64,000 nt of DNA, taken from contig NZ_JAMFLY010000001.1 of the NCBI RefSeq assembly GCF_023502235.1, positions 1,302,001 to 1,366,000 of the forward strand, in the 5' to 3' direction. Made by a program: the position numbers and the translations under genes. The notes beneath the pieces are model-generated. The model saw nothing but the letters and a program-made list of their open reading frames with translations. It ran no database searches and was not told the origin of the DNA. Source of the DNA: Flagellimonas myxillae (lineage in GTDB: Bacteria; Bacteroidota; Bacteroidia; Flavobacteriales; Flavobacteriaceae). Below are positions 7,659-16,591 of this stretch, in pieces (positions within the stretch are counted from its first letter, which is position 1; each line of letters opens with the position of its first letter).

Positions 7659-9187
7659 TTCTGTGGGTCGATGATGAAATCGACCTATTAAAACCCCATA
7701 TCCTTTTTCTTGAAAACAAAGGCTACAAAGTAGTGACCAGCCAAAGCGGACAGGATGCCCTCGAAGAAATACAAAATGCCTTTTTCGACATTGTATTTCT
7801 GGATGAGAACATGCCAGGTATCTCCGGTCTGGAAACCTTAAATGAAATTAAGAAGCACGATGCCTCCATTCCTGTGGTAATGATAACCAAGAGTGAGGAG
7901 GAATATATTATGGATGAGGCCATTGGTTCCAAAATAGCGGACTATTTGATCAAACCAGTGAATCCCAACCAAATATTACTGTCCCTTAAGAAGAGTCTGG
8001 ACAATTCCAGATTGGTATCCGAAAAAACCACGGCCAATTATCAACAGGAATTCCGAAAAATTGCCATGGACCTTTCGATGGTGAACACCTATGAGGAATG
8101 GGAAGAGTTGTACAAAAAACTCATTTACTGGGAACTTCAACTCGAGGAAATCGAGGATTCCGGAATGTTTGAAATATTGGAATCCCAAAAGGTGGAAGCC
8201 AATGCCCAATTCAGCAAGTTTGTGGACAAGCATTATCAAGACTGGTTCCAGGATAGCGACGGCCCTATTATGTCGCACACATTGTTCCGTAAAAAAATAC
8301 AGCCGGAATTGGAGGACTCCAAGACCTTGTTGGTGGTTATAGATAATTTGAGATACGACCAATGGTTGGCCTTTGAAGAAACCCTGGCCGTTCATTATAA
8401 GAAAAAGCAAGAGAGCTCCTATTATAGTATCCTGCCTACAGCAACACAGTATGCGCGAAATGCAATCTTCTCTGGTTTGATGCCACTGGATATGGAAAAA
8501 CGCCATCCAGATTGGTGGAAAAACGACACGGACGAAGGGGGTAAAAACTTGTTTGAAGCTGAATTTTTGGGAGCACAGTTACAGCGACTTGGACTGGATA
8601 TCAAATGGGAATACCATAAAATAAGTAATCTAAGGCAGGGCAAGCAATTGGCTCAAAACTTTAAATCCCAAAAGGACAATGACCTTACCGTGGTGGTCTA
8701 CAATTTTGTGGATATGCTTTCCCATTCGAAAACCGAAATGGAGGTCATAAAGGAATTGGCCGCAAACGACAAAGCCTACCGTTCGCTTACCTTGAGTTGG
8801 TTCAAAAACTCTCCTCTTTTGGAGATTGTACAGAGTGCACAGGCAATGGGTATGAAATTGATCTTAACCACCGATCATGGGACTATCAACGTAAAACAAC
8901 CGTCCAAGGTTATTGGGGATCGGGAAACCAGCTTAAACCTTCGTTACAAAACCGGGCGAAGTCTTACCTATAATAATAAGGAGGTGCTGGCGACCAAGAA
9001 TCCACAGAACATCCATCTTCCGAACATCAACCTGAGCAGTTGCTTTATCTTTGCCAAGAACGACATGTTTTTTGCTTACCCAAATAATTACAACCATTAC
9101 GTAAGCTACTATCGAAACACCTACCAACATGGTGGAGTTTCGTTGGAGGAAATGATCGTACCTTTTGTAGTTTTGGACCCAAAATAA
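7643..9187 (+). CDS. porX: PorX-type response regulator with PglZ domain, type IX secretion regulator
   Basis: Two-component regulator of type IX secretion. Residues 1-125 are a receiver domain with the acidic pair VDDE (9-12), phospho-acceptor Asp54 in FLDENMPG and a conserved lysine in LIKPVNP. After a helical linker, about 210-510 is a PglZ domain of the alkaline-phosphatase superfamily, with metal-binding residues in LTTDHGTINVKQPS. PorX homologues are known to work with a PorY kinase and an ECF sigma factor, and the PglZ domain has been reported to hydrolyse oligonucleotides. Length (514) is normal. tsaE follows after 6 bp. No promoter box is obvious before the ATG. Confidence 0.93.
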   Translation: MNKITILWVDDEIDLLKPHILFLENKGYKVVTSQSGQDALEEIQNAFFDIVFLDENMPGISGLETLNEIKKHDASIPVVMITKSEEEYIMDEAIGSKIADYLIKPVNPNQILLSLKKSLDNSRLVSEKTTANYQQEFRKIAMDLSMVNTYEEWEELYKKLIYWELQLEEIEDSGMFEILESQKVEANAQFSKFVDKHYQDWFQDSDGPIMSHTLFRKKIQPELEDSKTLLVVIDNLRYDQWLAFEETLAVHYKKKQESSYYSILPTATQYARNAIFSGLMPLDMEKRHPDWWKNDTDEGGKNLFEAEFLGAQLQRLGLDIKWEYHKISNLRQGKQLAQNFKSQKDNDLTVVVYNFVDMLSHSKTEMEVIKELAANDKAYRSLTLSWFKNSPLLEIVQSAQAMGMKLILTTDHGTINVKQPSKVIGDRETSLNLRYKTGRSLTYNNKEVLATKNPQNIHLPNINLSSCFIFAKNDMFFAYPNNYNHYVSYYRNTYQHGGVSLEEMIVPFVVLDPK

Positions 9188-9193
9188 TTTTCG

Positions 9194-9610
9194 TTGAAAC
9201 GAACATTCCAACTATCAGATATCAATTCGGTAGCACAAAGCCTATTGGAAAACCTTCCGCATAAGGCCCTCTGCTTTTATGGCGAAATGGGAACAGGAAA
9301 GACCACCCTTATTCGGGCCATGGTCAAACACCTAGGAGGTATGGACGAGGCCAACAGTCCAACCTTTGGCTTGGTGAACGAATACCACGACCAACAGGAT
9401 GATCTTTTGGGATACCATTTTGATTTTTATCGCATAGAAAGTGAAGCCGAGGCCCTGGACCTGGGCCTAGAGGATTATCTAAGTTCGGATGCTTGGCTAT
9501 TTATGGAATGGCCAGAAAAAGTTAGCGCCCTCCTACCTACCAATACTGTATCCATTTACTTACAGTTCATCGATGAAAACACGCGTTCAATCGAGTATAG
9601 TGTTGATTGA
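9194..9610 (+). CDS. tsaE: tRNA threonylcarbamoyladenosine biosynthesis ATPase TsaE
   Basis: P-loop ATPase supporting the t6A37 tRNA modification made by TsaB/TsaD. The 138-residue protein has the Walker A motif GEMGTGKTTLIR (about 30-41), NSPTFGLVNEY, and the family's HFDFYRI and FMEWPEK segments. It starts at TTG 9194, 6 bp after porX; no ATG fits better. It is probably co-transcribed with porX. This adjacency is common in flavobacteria as far as I recall. Confidence 0.92.
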   Translation: MKRTFQLSDINSVAQSLLENLPHKALCFYGEMGTGKTTLIRAMVKHLGGMDEANSPTFGLVNEYHDQQDDLLGYHFDFYRIESEAEALDLGLEDYLSSDAWLFMEWPEKVSALLPTNTVSIYLQFIDENTRSIEYSVD

Positions 9611-9713
9611 CCTTTAATAGATTTAACTTCTTGCAACATTTCGATAAACCGTATCGATTTCGGTAAAAAGTTCCCTTTTTTGGATAAAGTGCAAATTTTA
9701 TCGATGAAATGCA

Positions 9714-9742
9714 TTGTGGGTAAGGAAATTTTCCTACATTTG
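9714..9742 (+). promoter_or_regulatory. candidate promoter for the 44-residue peptide gene
   Basis: TTG at 9714-9716, an 18-bp spacer and TACATTTG at 9735-9742 match the Bacteroidota -33/-7 pattern well. The predicted 5' UTR is about 35 nt. The stretch 9611-9713 upstream holds no gene that I can see. Confidence 0.6.
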
Positions 9743-9784
9743 TTATTGAAATGAATTCATTTATTAACCAAAAACTCTTTTACG

Positions 9785-9919
9785 ATGAACACTAAAAGAT
9801 TATTTTTTGGATTGATGGCTGTTGCCTTTTTAGCGATGACTGCAGTTTCTACTGACGTTATTAAAGTTGATGAGGACCAAACAGTTCAGATTGACAGGGA
9901 TAAGTTTAAAAAACTGTAA
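9785..9919 (+). CDS. 44-residue exported or membrane peptide
   Basis: A complete small ORF: N-terminus MNTKRLFFGLMAVAFLAMTA is a basic start followed by a hydrophobic core, like a signal peptide or single membrane anchor. The tail is short and charged (about 20 residues, DEDQTVQIDRDKFKKL). It has its own good promoter and a strong terminator, so it is very likely a monocistronic, expressed gene. Function unknown. If a signal peptidase cuts near ..MTAVS, the mature peptide would be only about 22 residues. Confidence 0.7.
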   Translation: MNTKRLFFGLMAVAFLAMTAVSTDVIKVDEDQTVQIDRDKFKKL

Positions 9920-9941
9920 ACTGATTCTTTCGTTTTAAAAG

Positions 9942-9964
9942 CCCTTCATTTGAAGGGTTTTTTT
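9942..9964 (+). terminator. intrinsic terminator after the small peptide gene
   Basis: CCCTTCA (9942-9948) pairs with TGAAGGG (9951-9957), followed by TTTTTTT. It lies 22 bp after the stop codon. Confidence 0.85.
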
Positions 9965-10005
9965 GTTTACAATAATTTTTTCTTTTTTATGTTATTTATA
10001 TAATC

Positions 10006-10548
10006 ATGAAGGAAAGAAAACATATAAGGTACAAGCTCATTTTTGAGGGCTTGCTAGCTCTTTTTATTGCTGTTAGCCCTGTAATATTTTACTCCTATAA
10101 ATATATAGCCGATGGCAAGCAAGAATTAGATATCTTATTTATAACCTTTACGGCGAATGGATTTGCGGATGTTGGAACGGCGATTTACTATTATTTAATC
10201 AAATTAGTACCCCTACTTCTCTTAGTTATTTGGTTTACTACATCAAAACAGTGGTGGTATCATGCCATATTGATTCCGATTGCCATGTATAGCTTTCAGC
10301 TGTTCAGTGTCTTTACTTATGATTCAAAGCCGATTGACGAAAATGAGATATTTTATGTCATTGCCGTAACCATGGTGATAGTGCCCGTTGTTTATTTCAT
10401 CAGGGTAAAATTGGTGGATAAACATGTACATGGTATCGATCTTGAAGCCATGAACACTGAACTTCAGATTCTGAAAGAAAAAGAAGAACTTCGAAAGGAA
10501 CGTGAGAAACTGGAACAGCGCCAGCACACCCTTTCAAAAAAAATGTAA
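10006..10548 (+). CDS. membrane protein with four helices and a C-terminal coiled coil
   Basis: Not recognised. The 180 residues show four likely membrane segments (about 10-32, 58-80, 86-105 and 112-130), then a highly charged heptad-like tail (145-180, ILKEKEELRKEREKLEQR) predicted to form a cytoplasmic coiled coil. This layout suggests a small membrane-anchored oligomer or scaffold. It is flanked by the peptide gene's terminator and alanine dehydrogenase, with a TAAATTTG box at its very end. No catalytic motif is visible. Confidence 0.75.
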   Translation: MKERKHIRYKLIFEGLLALFIAVSPVIFYSYKYIADGKQELDILFITFTANGFADVGTAIYYYLIKLVPLLLLVIWFTTSKQWWYHAILIPIAMYSFQLFSVFTYDSKPIDENEIFYVIAVTMVIVPVVYFIRVKLVDKHVHGIDLEAMNTELQILKEKEELRKEREKLEQRQHTLSKKM

Positions 10549-10555
10549 ATTTGTT
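10548..10555 (+). promoter_or_regulatory. candidate -7 box (TAAATTTG) for alanine dehydrogenase
   Basis: TAAATTTG overlaps the stop codon of the preceding gene and lies 34 bp before the chosen ATG. No matching TTG is seen at the usual distance. Confidence 0.35.
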
Positions 10556-10589
10556 TTAGGCCATAGGGCCGCTTTCAGATTTGCATTGT

Positions 10590-11789
10590 ATGGACCAACC
10601 CTCCTCACCATTTAGTAAGCAACAACTTTTACCGCAGGAAGAGACCCTTGAAATCCTCAAACAAAAAGGGGAACTGTTCATTGGTATTCCCAAGGAAAAC
10701 CAATATCAGGAAAAGCGAATATGCTTGACGCCCGATGCCGTTAATGCGATTACCGCCCACGGACATCGTGTGCTTATTGAATCTGGGGCCGGGGAAGGTG
10801 CCAATTTTTCCGATACGGACTATACGGATGCCGGGGCCGAGATCAGTCGAGATACTAAAAAGGTATTTTCATGTCCGATCATTCTCAAAGTGGAGCCCCC
10901 TACCCTTTCCGAAATAGATTTGATCAATCCCCAGACCATCATCATTTCAGCCTTGCAGATCAAAACACAGTCAAAGGAGTATTTTGAAACCCTGGCCAAG
11001 AAAAGATTGACCGCAATTGCTTTTGAGTACATCCGGGATGAGGATGGTAAATATCCGGCTGTTCGTTCGCTTAGCGAAATCGCAGGAATCTCATCCATCC
11101 TGATTGCATCTGAATTAATGGCGACAACCAATAAAGGCAATGGATTAATGTTTGGTAACATTAGTGGAGTACCCCCTGTAGAAGTTGTGATCATTGGAGC
11201 CGGAACAGTGGGGGAATTTGCAGCGCGCTCGGCCTTGGGCCTAGGTGCCAACATTAAAGTGTTCGATAATTCCATTACCAAACTGAGAAATATACAGACC
11301 AACCTGAACCAAACGGTCTATACCTCCACCATTCAGCCAAAGAATCTTTTAAAGGCATTAAAGCGCTGTGATGTGGCCATCGGAGCTGCTCGGGGAAAGG
11401 ACCGTTCCCCCATTGTGGTCTCCAGTTCCATGGTGGAGAATATGAAAAAGGGAGCTGTGATCATTGATGTGAGTATTGATATGGGCGGCTGTTTCGAAAC
11501 CTCAGAGGTAACCACCCATGACAAGCCCACAATCGAAAAGTTTGATGTGATCCATTATGGGGTGCCCAACATCCCTTCCCGGTACCCAAGAACCTCTAGC
11601 ATTTCCATAAGCAATATCTTTACCCCATATTTGCTGAAAATTGGCGAAGACGGTGGGTTGGAACATTCCCTACGGTTTGATAAAGGGTTGCGCAATGGAC
11701 TTTATATGTACCATGGCATATTGACCAACAAGTCCGTTGGGGATTGGTTTGGGCTTACCTATAACGACATTAATTTTCTGATTTTTTAA
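10590..11789 (+). CDS. ald: alanine dehydrogenase
   Basis: NAD-dependent oxidative deamination of L-alanine to pyruvate, or the reverse. The 399-residue protein has an AlaDH/PNT N-terminal domain with IGIPKENQYQEKRICLTPDA and HRVLIESGAG, then the NAD Rossmann motif VIIGAGTVGEFAARSALGLGA (here split: VIIGAGTVGEF, about residue 200). The C-terminal half contains GVPNIPSRYPRTSS. I chose ATG 10590 over the in-frame TTG 10581 because homologues start at this point. It is somewhat longer than classical Ald (~370) because of an N-terminal extension ending in QQLLPQEE. A DUF4258-like gene follows after 6 bp. Confidence 0.92.
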   Translation: MDQPSSPFSKQQLLPQEETLEILKQKGELFIGIPKENQYQEKRICLTPDAVNAITAHGHRVLIESGAGEGANFSDTDYTDAGAEISRDTKKVFSCPIILKVEPPTLSEIDLINPQTIIISALQIKTQSKEYFETLAKKRLTAIAFEYIRDEDGKYPAVRSLSEIAGISSILIASELMATTNKGNGLMFGNISGVPPVEVVIIGAGTVGEFAARSALGLGANIKVFDNSITKLRNIQTNLNQTVYTSTIQPKNLLKALKRCDVAIGAARGKDRSPIVVSSSMVENMKKGAVIIDVSIDMGGCFETSEVTTHDKPTIEKFDVIHYGVPNIPSRYPRTSSISISNIFTPYLLKIGEDGGLEHSLRFDKGLRNGLYMYHGILTNKSVGDWFGLTYNDINFLIF

Positions 11790-11795
11790 GGACGA

Positions 11796-12173
11796 ATGGC
11801 ATTTTTAAGACGATTGGGATGGTATCTAGTAGGGCTGTCCATAGGTATCATATTTCTTGTTTTCTTTTTAAAAAAGAAATCCGGCGAAACCGGCATCGAA
11901 TTCTGTTATTTTCCGAATTGCAGGGTATTAAAGGATATGCGTTCCAAACCATTGGTCTTTGGGGATCAACTGCCCGAGCAATTTAAGGATACCCTATTAA
12001 TAAAATCATTCCTTACGGATGGGGATATTGATTTTGGGCAAAGTGATACAAAGTCTGAGCCTTGTAAAAAATATGCAATTACAAAAGAAATTCGAGATAA
12101 ATTGTATGTAGGGATTTTTAAAAATTGCCCTAATCAGGTTTTACTCGAGTCCCTTAGTTTAAAGCATCATTAA
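11796..12173 (+). CDS. membrane-anchored DUF4258-like protein
   Basis: A 125-residue protein with one N-terminal membrane helix (about 8-26, WYLVGLSIGIIFLVFFL) and a soluble domain with three cysteines (FCYFPNCRV, EPCKKYAI, KNCPNQV). I recall it as a DUF4258-type protein found next to alanine dehydrogenase in flavobacteria; I cannot verify this here. It starts 6 bp after ald, so it is probably co-transcribed. Function unknown. Confidence 0.75.
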   Translation: MAFLRRLGWYLVGLSIGIIFLVFFLKKKSGETGIEFCYFPNCRVLKDMRSKPLVFGDQLPEQFKDTLLIKSFLTDGDIDFGQSDTKSEPCKKYAITKEIRDKLYVGIFKNCPNQVLLESLSLKHH

Positions 12174-12193
12174 CCCCTGTCAAATTTTGAAAT

Positions 12194-13876
12194 ATGCTGA
12201 AACTTCCCTGCATTATTTCTTGTCTTCTAACCACTTTTGTAACCATTTATGCACAAGAATCCGCCGAAAAGCCCTTGATGGACCTAGACTATGATGAAAT
12301 AAAAAATGTTTGGATTGAGGACTTAGATGCTTATAAAGATATTTATTTTGACTATCACATAGCTAAGGCAAAAAAAGAAAATGACACATTACAATGGGCC
12401 CATGCGTATCGATATTTGTCCAGAATTTCGGACTTGGAACAAGGAATTAATTATATAGATACCTCGATAGCTATTGCACAAAGCATCCAACTCATAGACC
12501 AAGTTGAATTTAGCAAATTTATGGCTCTAGCAATGTATTCCAAGGCCGCCATTTACTATTTAAACTATGTTGATGAGCAAGCCGTGGAAGCCTTTATTGA
12601 AAGTTATCGCTGGGCGAAAAAATCGGAAGATATTTACTTTCAGTCTATAGTATTGTCAGAAATCGCCAATGTTAAGGCGGAGTTTGGACAAGAGAACGAA
12701 GCCATATTACTATTGCAGCGAAATCTGAAATTTTTGGAACAACATCGGGATAAAATGGAGAGATGGAAAGAAAGTTATCTCCAAAGTATTCACAATATGG
12801 CCAGATGCTATGCTTTTGCTAGGGAAACAGATTCGGCCAGAGTATATGTCTCGGAAGCACTAGAATTACTTTCACAACTTGAGGACCAAACTGATTACGA
12901 AAGTCTGATTACCCTAGAGGCTCAACTCAACTATTACGATGGCCGTTTTGAGACTTCAAGAGACACCCTGAAAAAGTATGTACGGCTAAGTCATGATGGC
13001 TCCAAAGCGGATAAATTATTCTATCTCGCCAAAATTGAAGAAAAAATAGGAAGTCCAATCCTAAAGCGAGAATACTATGAAAAGTATGATAGCATAATGG
13101 CGTCTTTAAACTACCCGTTTTTTGACAATGCCAATGAAGTGTATCAGGGCTTACTCCAAGATGCCATTGAAAGAAATGATCAAGCCTCAGAGAAAAAATA
13201 TTTACAACGACTTATCTATTACGACAGTGTAATGACGCGTATTCGGACCCGGTTGCAGGAGGTAACGTTGAAAGATTTTGATATTCCCATGCAAATGGAA
13301 GAAAAATCCCGTTTGACACAAAAGATATTGTCTAAAAACAAATTGATTTATTTGTTCTATGCCCTAAGTGGCATTTTGTTGGTTAGTGGTGCCGTATACT
13401 ATTTAAAGTATCGTAACACCAAGAAAAAATTAACCCTCGTCATGTCCCAGCCAGTGAAAGTTGAACAGGTTTCTATACAAGATGCTGCCCAAAGGAGTTC
13501 GATCGACCCCGAAATTACAAAGCCAATCCTTGACCGTTTGAACACCTGGGAAATCGACCTCGGTTTTTTGGATAGTTCGGTTAGTCAACATAGTCTTGCC
13601 AAAATACTAGATACCAACAGTAGTTATTTATCGCAAACCATCAATCATTCCAAGGGTCAAAATTTTGCAAGTTATTTAAAGGATCTGCGAATTACCTACG
13701 CCATTAACGACTTAAAAGCAAACCCCAAATTGGCCAAATCCTTGTCCATGATACAGATTGCGGAACACTATGGATTTAATTCCATTCCCGTTTTTGCCAA
13801 ATCACTAAAGAAAAAAATTGGGGTTACTCCGGGAGCTTTTATCAAGCAGGTGGGTAAAGAAAGCGGTGTTTCCTAA
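12194..13876 (+). CDS. TPR-containing, membrane-spanning AraC-family transcriptional regulator
   Basis: A 560-residue one-component regulator typical of Flavobacteriia. An N-terminal signal sequence (1-21, ending IYAQE) leads an exported TPR-like helical region (about 50-340). One membrane helix follows (about 385-405, LIYLFYALSGILLVSGAVYY), then a cytoplasmic AraC/XylS DNA-binding domain (about 460-555). The two helix-turn-helix units lie in SLAKILDTNSSYLSQTIN and IQIAEHYGFNSIPVFAKSLK. It probably transmits a periplasmic signal directly to DNA. It is convergent with the three exported-protein genes at 13891-16531, possible but unproven targets. Confidence 0.88.
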   Translation: MLKLPCIISCLLTTFVTIYAQESAEKPLMDLDYDEIKNVWIEDLDAYKDIYFDYHIAKAKKENDTLQWAHAYRYLSRISDLEQGINYIDTSIAIAQSIQLIDQVEFSKFMALAMYSKAAIYYLNYVDEQAVEAFIESYRWAKKSEDIYFQSIVLSEIANVKAEFGQENEAILLLQRNLKFLEQHRDKMERWKESYLQSIHNMARCYAFARETDSARVYVSEALELLSQLEDQTDYESLITLEAQLNYYDGRFETSRDTLKKYVRLSHDGSKADKLFYLAKIEEKIGSPILKREYYEKYDSIMASLNYPFFDNANEVYQGLLQDAIERNDQASEKKYLQRLIYYDSVMTRIRTRLQEVTLKDFDIPMQMEEKSRLTQKILSKNKLIYLFYALSGILLVSGAVYYLKYRNTKKKLTLVMSQPVKVEQVSIQDAAQRSSIDPEITKPILDRLNTWEIDLGFLDSSVSQHSLAKILDTNSSYLSQTINHSKGQNFASYLKDLRITYAINDLKANPKLAKSLSMIQIAEHYGFNSIPVFAKSLKKKIGVTPGAFIKQVGKESGVS

Positions 13877-13890
13877 AATATCGACCTAGG

Positions 13891-14538
13891 TTATTTCCTT
13901 CCCGCAATCAACTCCTTAAGATACCATCGGAGATTATCAATGTCATATTCCAATTGATCATCCACCATTATTACAGGATACTGAACACGCTTGACATCAG
14001 GTACCTTCTGCCTAATTAGCTCAAACATGACCTTGGAATAATACTCGTTGGAAGATGCATCCAAATAGGCAAAGGGAATTTTCTTTTTTTCCAGCATTTC
14101 CTTGGTGTATATGGATCTTGGACATCCTTCTCCATAAAAGACCACCAGAGTACTTTCATCGGCATTCAAGGTACTAAGCAATTCTTGTTTGATACGTTTT
14201 TTTTGCCTTGTCAGCTCTTTCTCCGTGGGAGATGATTTGTATGTATAGTTTGTCTGATAAGACCAAGGTTTATCTTTTGGAATGGAAAGTACGATCATTT
14301 GCTCAGAACCTTTGGCGGGAATCAATTTGGTAATAGGGCCATCATAACCAATCAAGTTTTTCTGGGTTATGTTGAGTATAATCTGAGTTCTTAATTCTGA
14401 ACTGTTATGGCCGATAAAAATCAAACTGCTATCCGTCTGCTGTGTAATTAGTTTTACCTCTTCACTTTGGGAATGCAATGGTAGTATTGACAAAACCAAG
14501 AATAAAAAAGAATAGAAAATAAGTTTCTCTTGATTCAT
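13891..14538 (-). CDS. exported protein with glutaredoxin-like C-terminal domain
   Basis: A 215-residue protein with an N-terminal signal peptide (1-24, ending LHSQS). A beta-rich middle region follows, then a thioredoxin/glutaredoxin-like part (about 128-205). That part has STLVVFYGEGCPRS, where a single Cys sits in the usual redox-motif position (CPRS rather than CxxC), VPDVKRVQYPVIMVDD resembling the cis-Pro loop, and a final helix. With one cysteine it could be a monothiol-type or non-redox version. It is last in a run of three minus-strand genes encoding exported proteins, 6 bp after its neighbour. The function is not known. Confidence 0.7.
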   Translation of the reverse strand: MNQEKLIFYSFLFLVLSILPLHSQSEEVKLITQQTDSSLIFIGHNSSELRTQIILNITQKNLIGYDGPITKLIPAKGSEQMIVLSIPKDKPWSYQTNYTYKSSPTEKELTRQKKRIKQELLSTLNADESTLVVFYGEGCPRSIYTKEMLEKKKIPFAYLDASSNEYYSKVMFELIRQKVPDVKRVQYPVIMVDDQLEYDIDNLRWYLKELIAGRK

Positions 14539-14544
14539 CTATAT

Positions 14545-14967
14545 CTACTCTTTATTAGGAACAACAATATCTTGCAAACCATTAGGGTGAAGTGGAGATG
14601 AATCATCTTTAAGGAAAAAAACCACTCTTATAGAGTCCCCTTTTTGAATATTTAATTTTTTTATCCTCTTGGATTGTTTGGAGATAAAACTTGCTTCAAT
14701 CATGAATTTACCAGGAAGGACTCGTAAGAATTTGGTTTCTAACTTACCCTCTTTATTTATGATAATATTGTTGACATAATAAAATGCGGGACACCTTTCC
14801 ATTGGGGTTTCTAAATGATATGCATCAATAATCAAATGGGATGAATTATTATCCTTTGATTTGTAAAATTTAATTGTATATTCTTTTTCAGCATTAGCAC
14901 CTTGACCGAAACAGCTTACATTGAGAACCAAACACGCAATAAATATGTAAATGTTAGCACCCTGCAT
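14545..14967 (-). CDS. small exported protein, probably beta-sandwich
   Basis: A 140-residue protein from the ATG at 14967 (GANIYIFIACLVLNVSCFGQ is a signal sequence); an in-frame ATG at 14997 is possible but adds a charged stretch before the signal. The mature part is beta-rich. The C-terminal stretch with VLPGKFMIEASFISKQS and IQKGDSIRVVFFL resembles carboxypeptidase-regulatory-like sandwich domains. Its start overlaps the end of the HExxH lipoprotein gene by 14 bp, so the two are translated together. Function unknown. Confidence 0.65.
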   Translation of the reverse strand: MQGANIYIFIACLVLNVSCFGQGANAEKEYTIKFYKSKDNNSSHLIIDAYHLETPMERCPAFYYVNNIIINKEGKLETKFLRVLPGKFMIEASFISKQSKRIKKLNIQKGDSIRVVFFLKDDSSPLHPNGLQDIVVPNKE

Positions 14968-16531
14968 TTTTCCCCTTCTGCGTTTTGTTGTTTCCATTTG
15001 TATCTTTCCCTATTAATTCTATTGTAAATATATCCTTTATTCTCTTTCGATCAGATGCCGAAGGTACTGCAGACTTGAACCAAGGGGTCTCCTCATATAA
15101 AGTATTTCCATTAGAATCTTTCATTATGTTTCCACTAGAATCTCTTTTTTCCCAATCTGTCAGACCACCCCAAGCCATATCATCATAGAACTGATTTGAA
15201 AAACTGTATCCCTGACTAATACCATATTCTCTTAAAGATAAGCCTATATCTTTAACAAAATTTCTGGCCATTTCCGCGTGATGAGTAGCATTATTGTTAG
15301 GATAGGTTTTATTTAAAAAATCATTGTAAAGACTTGCATACGTTTTGGACGCATTGATATAATTTGCTCCAAATGATGCGACAATATAAGCATGTACCGA
15401 TTCATGAAGCATCGTTCGTGCCCAAGATAATTCGGTAGCATTTTTCCATCTTTGGGAATCAAATATAGTGGTCACTGTACCCGTTGATCTATTGTATCTA
15501 TTGCTTGTTTGGCCTGTTCCTCCGGCTAGACTCCCGTCCAATACTTCCCAATTGAAATCCGGAGAATTCCCTGCAAATTTCACAATAATATTTCCAACTC
15601 CCGTTTTCGATTGTTTTAAGTTATTCAATATTTTTTTTAGGCATTGTGCTAAGGCTAAGTCATCAATTCTGTCCTCAAAAAGTGTTATTTCATTTATTGG
15701 AACACTGACCCATCCTTCTGGGCATGGATTTTTATCCTTTCCTGCAACTACAGTTTTTTGCTCCCCTCCTGTTGGAGCCAATGGGGGCATATAGAACGTA
15801 CCCTGACCTACGGAAACTGACCCTTTACTCCTGGTTTTGGTTACCGAAATATGTGGACGACTATAACTAATATTAGACCCTCCTGTTCCGGAACTTCCTG
15901 AATTGGAAGTTCCGCCGCTTGTGCCTCCGGCTGAACTAGAACTTGAATTGCCAACAGTGGTGGTATTTGGTTGACCAACGTCTGGAAAGCAAATAACTGA
16001 TGGATTCTCCTTGGAACTTAACCCAGTTATACTGGCAAACCCATCAATCGAATAAATATTTACGGTACCATCAAATTCCTTTTCGTCATCCTTGGCAAAA
16101 CTATGCACATCACCATTTTCAAAATTGTACTCCACAACAAAAGGAACAATTGGGTTGCCATCCACCCGTTTGGTAACAATGAGATTATAAAAAGATCGGG
16201 ATGATGGGTCATCGGTATGAATCACAACTGCAAAACTTTCGTTATTAACAGAGTCCCTTAATTTGAGGACCGATTCCTCGTTAATCCAGTATTTTGCATC
16301 TCCTTTTTCCGAATAAGACCGCGCCAAATTTGATTTACCTGAAATGCCATTTAAGGCTTCCGATAATTCAGGGACGGAGTTAAAGTCAACTTCTTCAACA
16401 ACAACGATAGACTGATCAAAAATTTGGGGAGCGTCAATCGCTATGGATTCCTCGTTCTCACAACTAATGGTAAGAATTGATAGCAATATAATTCCAAATA
16501 AAAAGAAGCTAATTTTTTTCATAATGTTCAC
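14954..16531 (-). CDS. lipoprotein with HExxH metallopeptidase-like domain
   Basis: A 525-residue lipoprotein: signal sequence with lipobox LTISC (Cys about 24), an N-terminal domain (30-190), and a Gly/Ser-rich linker (about 195-230). A C-terminal domain then carries MLHESVHAYIV (HExxH near residue 373), HHAEMARNFV about 50 residues later, and DMAWGGLTDW. HExxH plus a downstream acidic/His segment is the pattern of zinc metallopeptidases. I recall similar domains with a WGGL motif at the ends of Bacteroidota toxin-like proteins. Enzymatic activity is inference. It leads a three-gene run with two small exported proteins and is preceded by strong dyads. Confidence 0.75.
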   Translation of the reverse strand: MNIMKKISFFLFGIILLSILTISCENEESIAIDAPQIFDQSIVVVEEVDFNSVPELSEALNGISGKSNLARSYSEKGDAKYWINEESVLKLRDSVNNESFAVVIHTDDPSSRSFYNLIVTKRVDGNPIVPFVVEYNFENGDVHSFAKDDEKEFDGTVNIYSIDGFASITGLSSKENPSVICFPDVGQPNTTTVGNSSSSSAGGTSGGTSNSGSSGTGGSNISYSRPHISVTKTRSKGSVSVGQGTFYMPPLAPTGGEQKTVVAGKDKNPCPEGWVSVPINEITLFEDRIDDLALAQCLKKILNNLKQSKTGVGNIIVKFAGNSPDFNWEVLDGSLAGGTGQTSNRYNRSTGTVTTIFDSQRWKNATELSWARTMLHESVHAYIVASFGANYINASKTYASLYNDFLNKTYPNNNATHHAEMARNFVKDIGLSLREYGISQGYSFSNQFYDDMAWGGLTDWEKRDSSGNIMKDSNGNTLYEETPWFKSAVPSASDRKRIKDIFTIELIGKDTNGNNKTQKGKNAGC

Positions 16532-16591
16532 TTTGATTTAACCTTTTGTGCTTTTAACACCATAAAAGTCCTTCGAGATATATGATTTGAC

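Noticed and set aside
9611..9734. Inverted CGATAAA/TTTATCG words as a riboswitch or small RNA
   Set aside because: Arms are short, imperfect and about 45 bp apart; no recognised riboswitch pattern.
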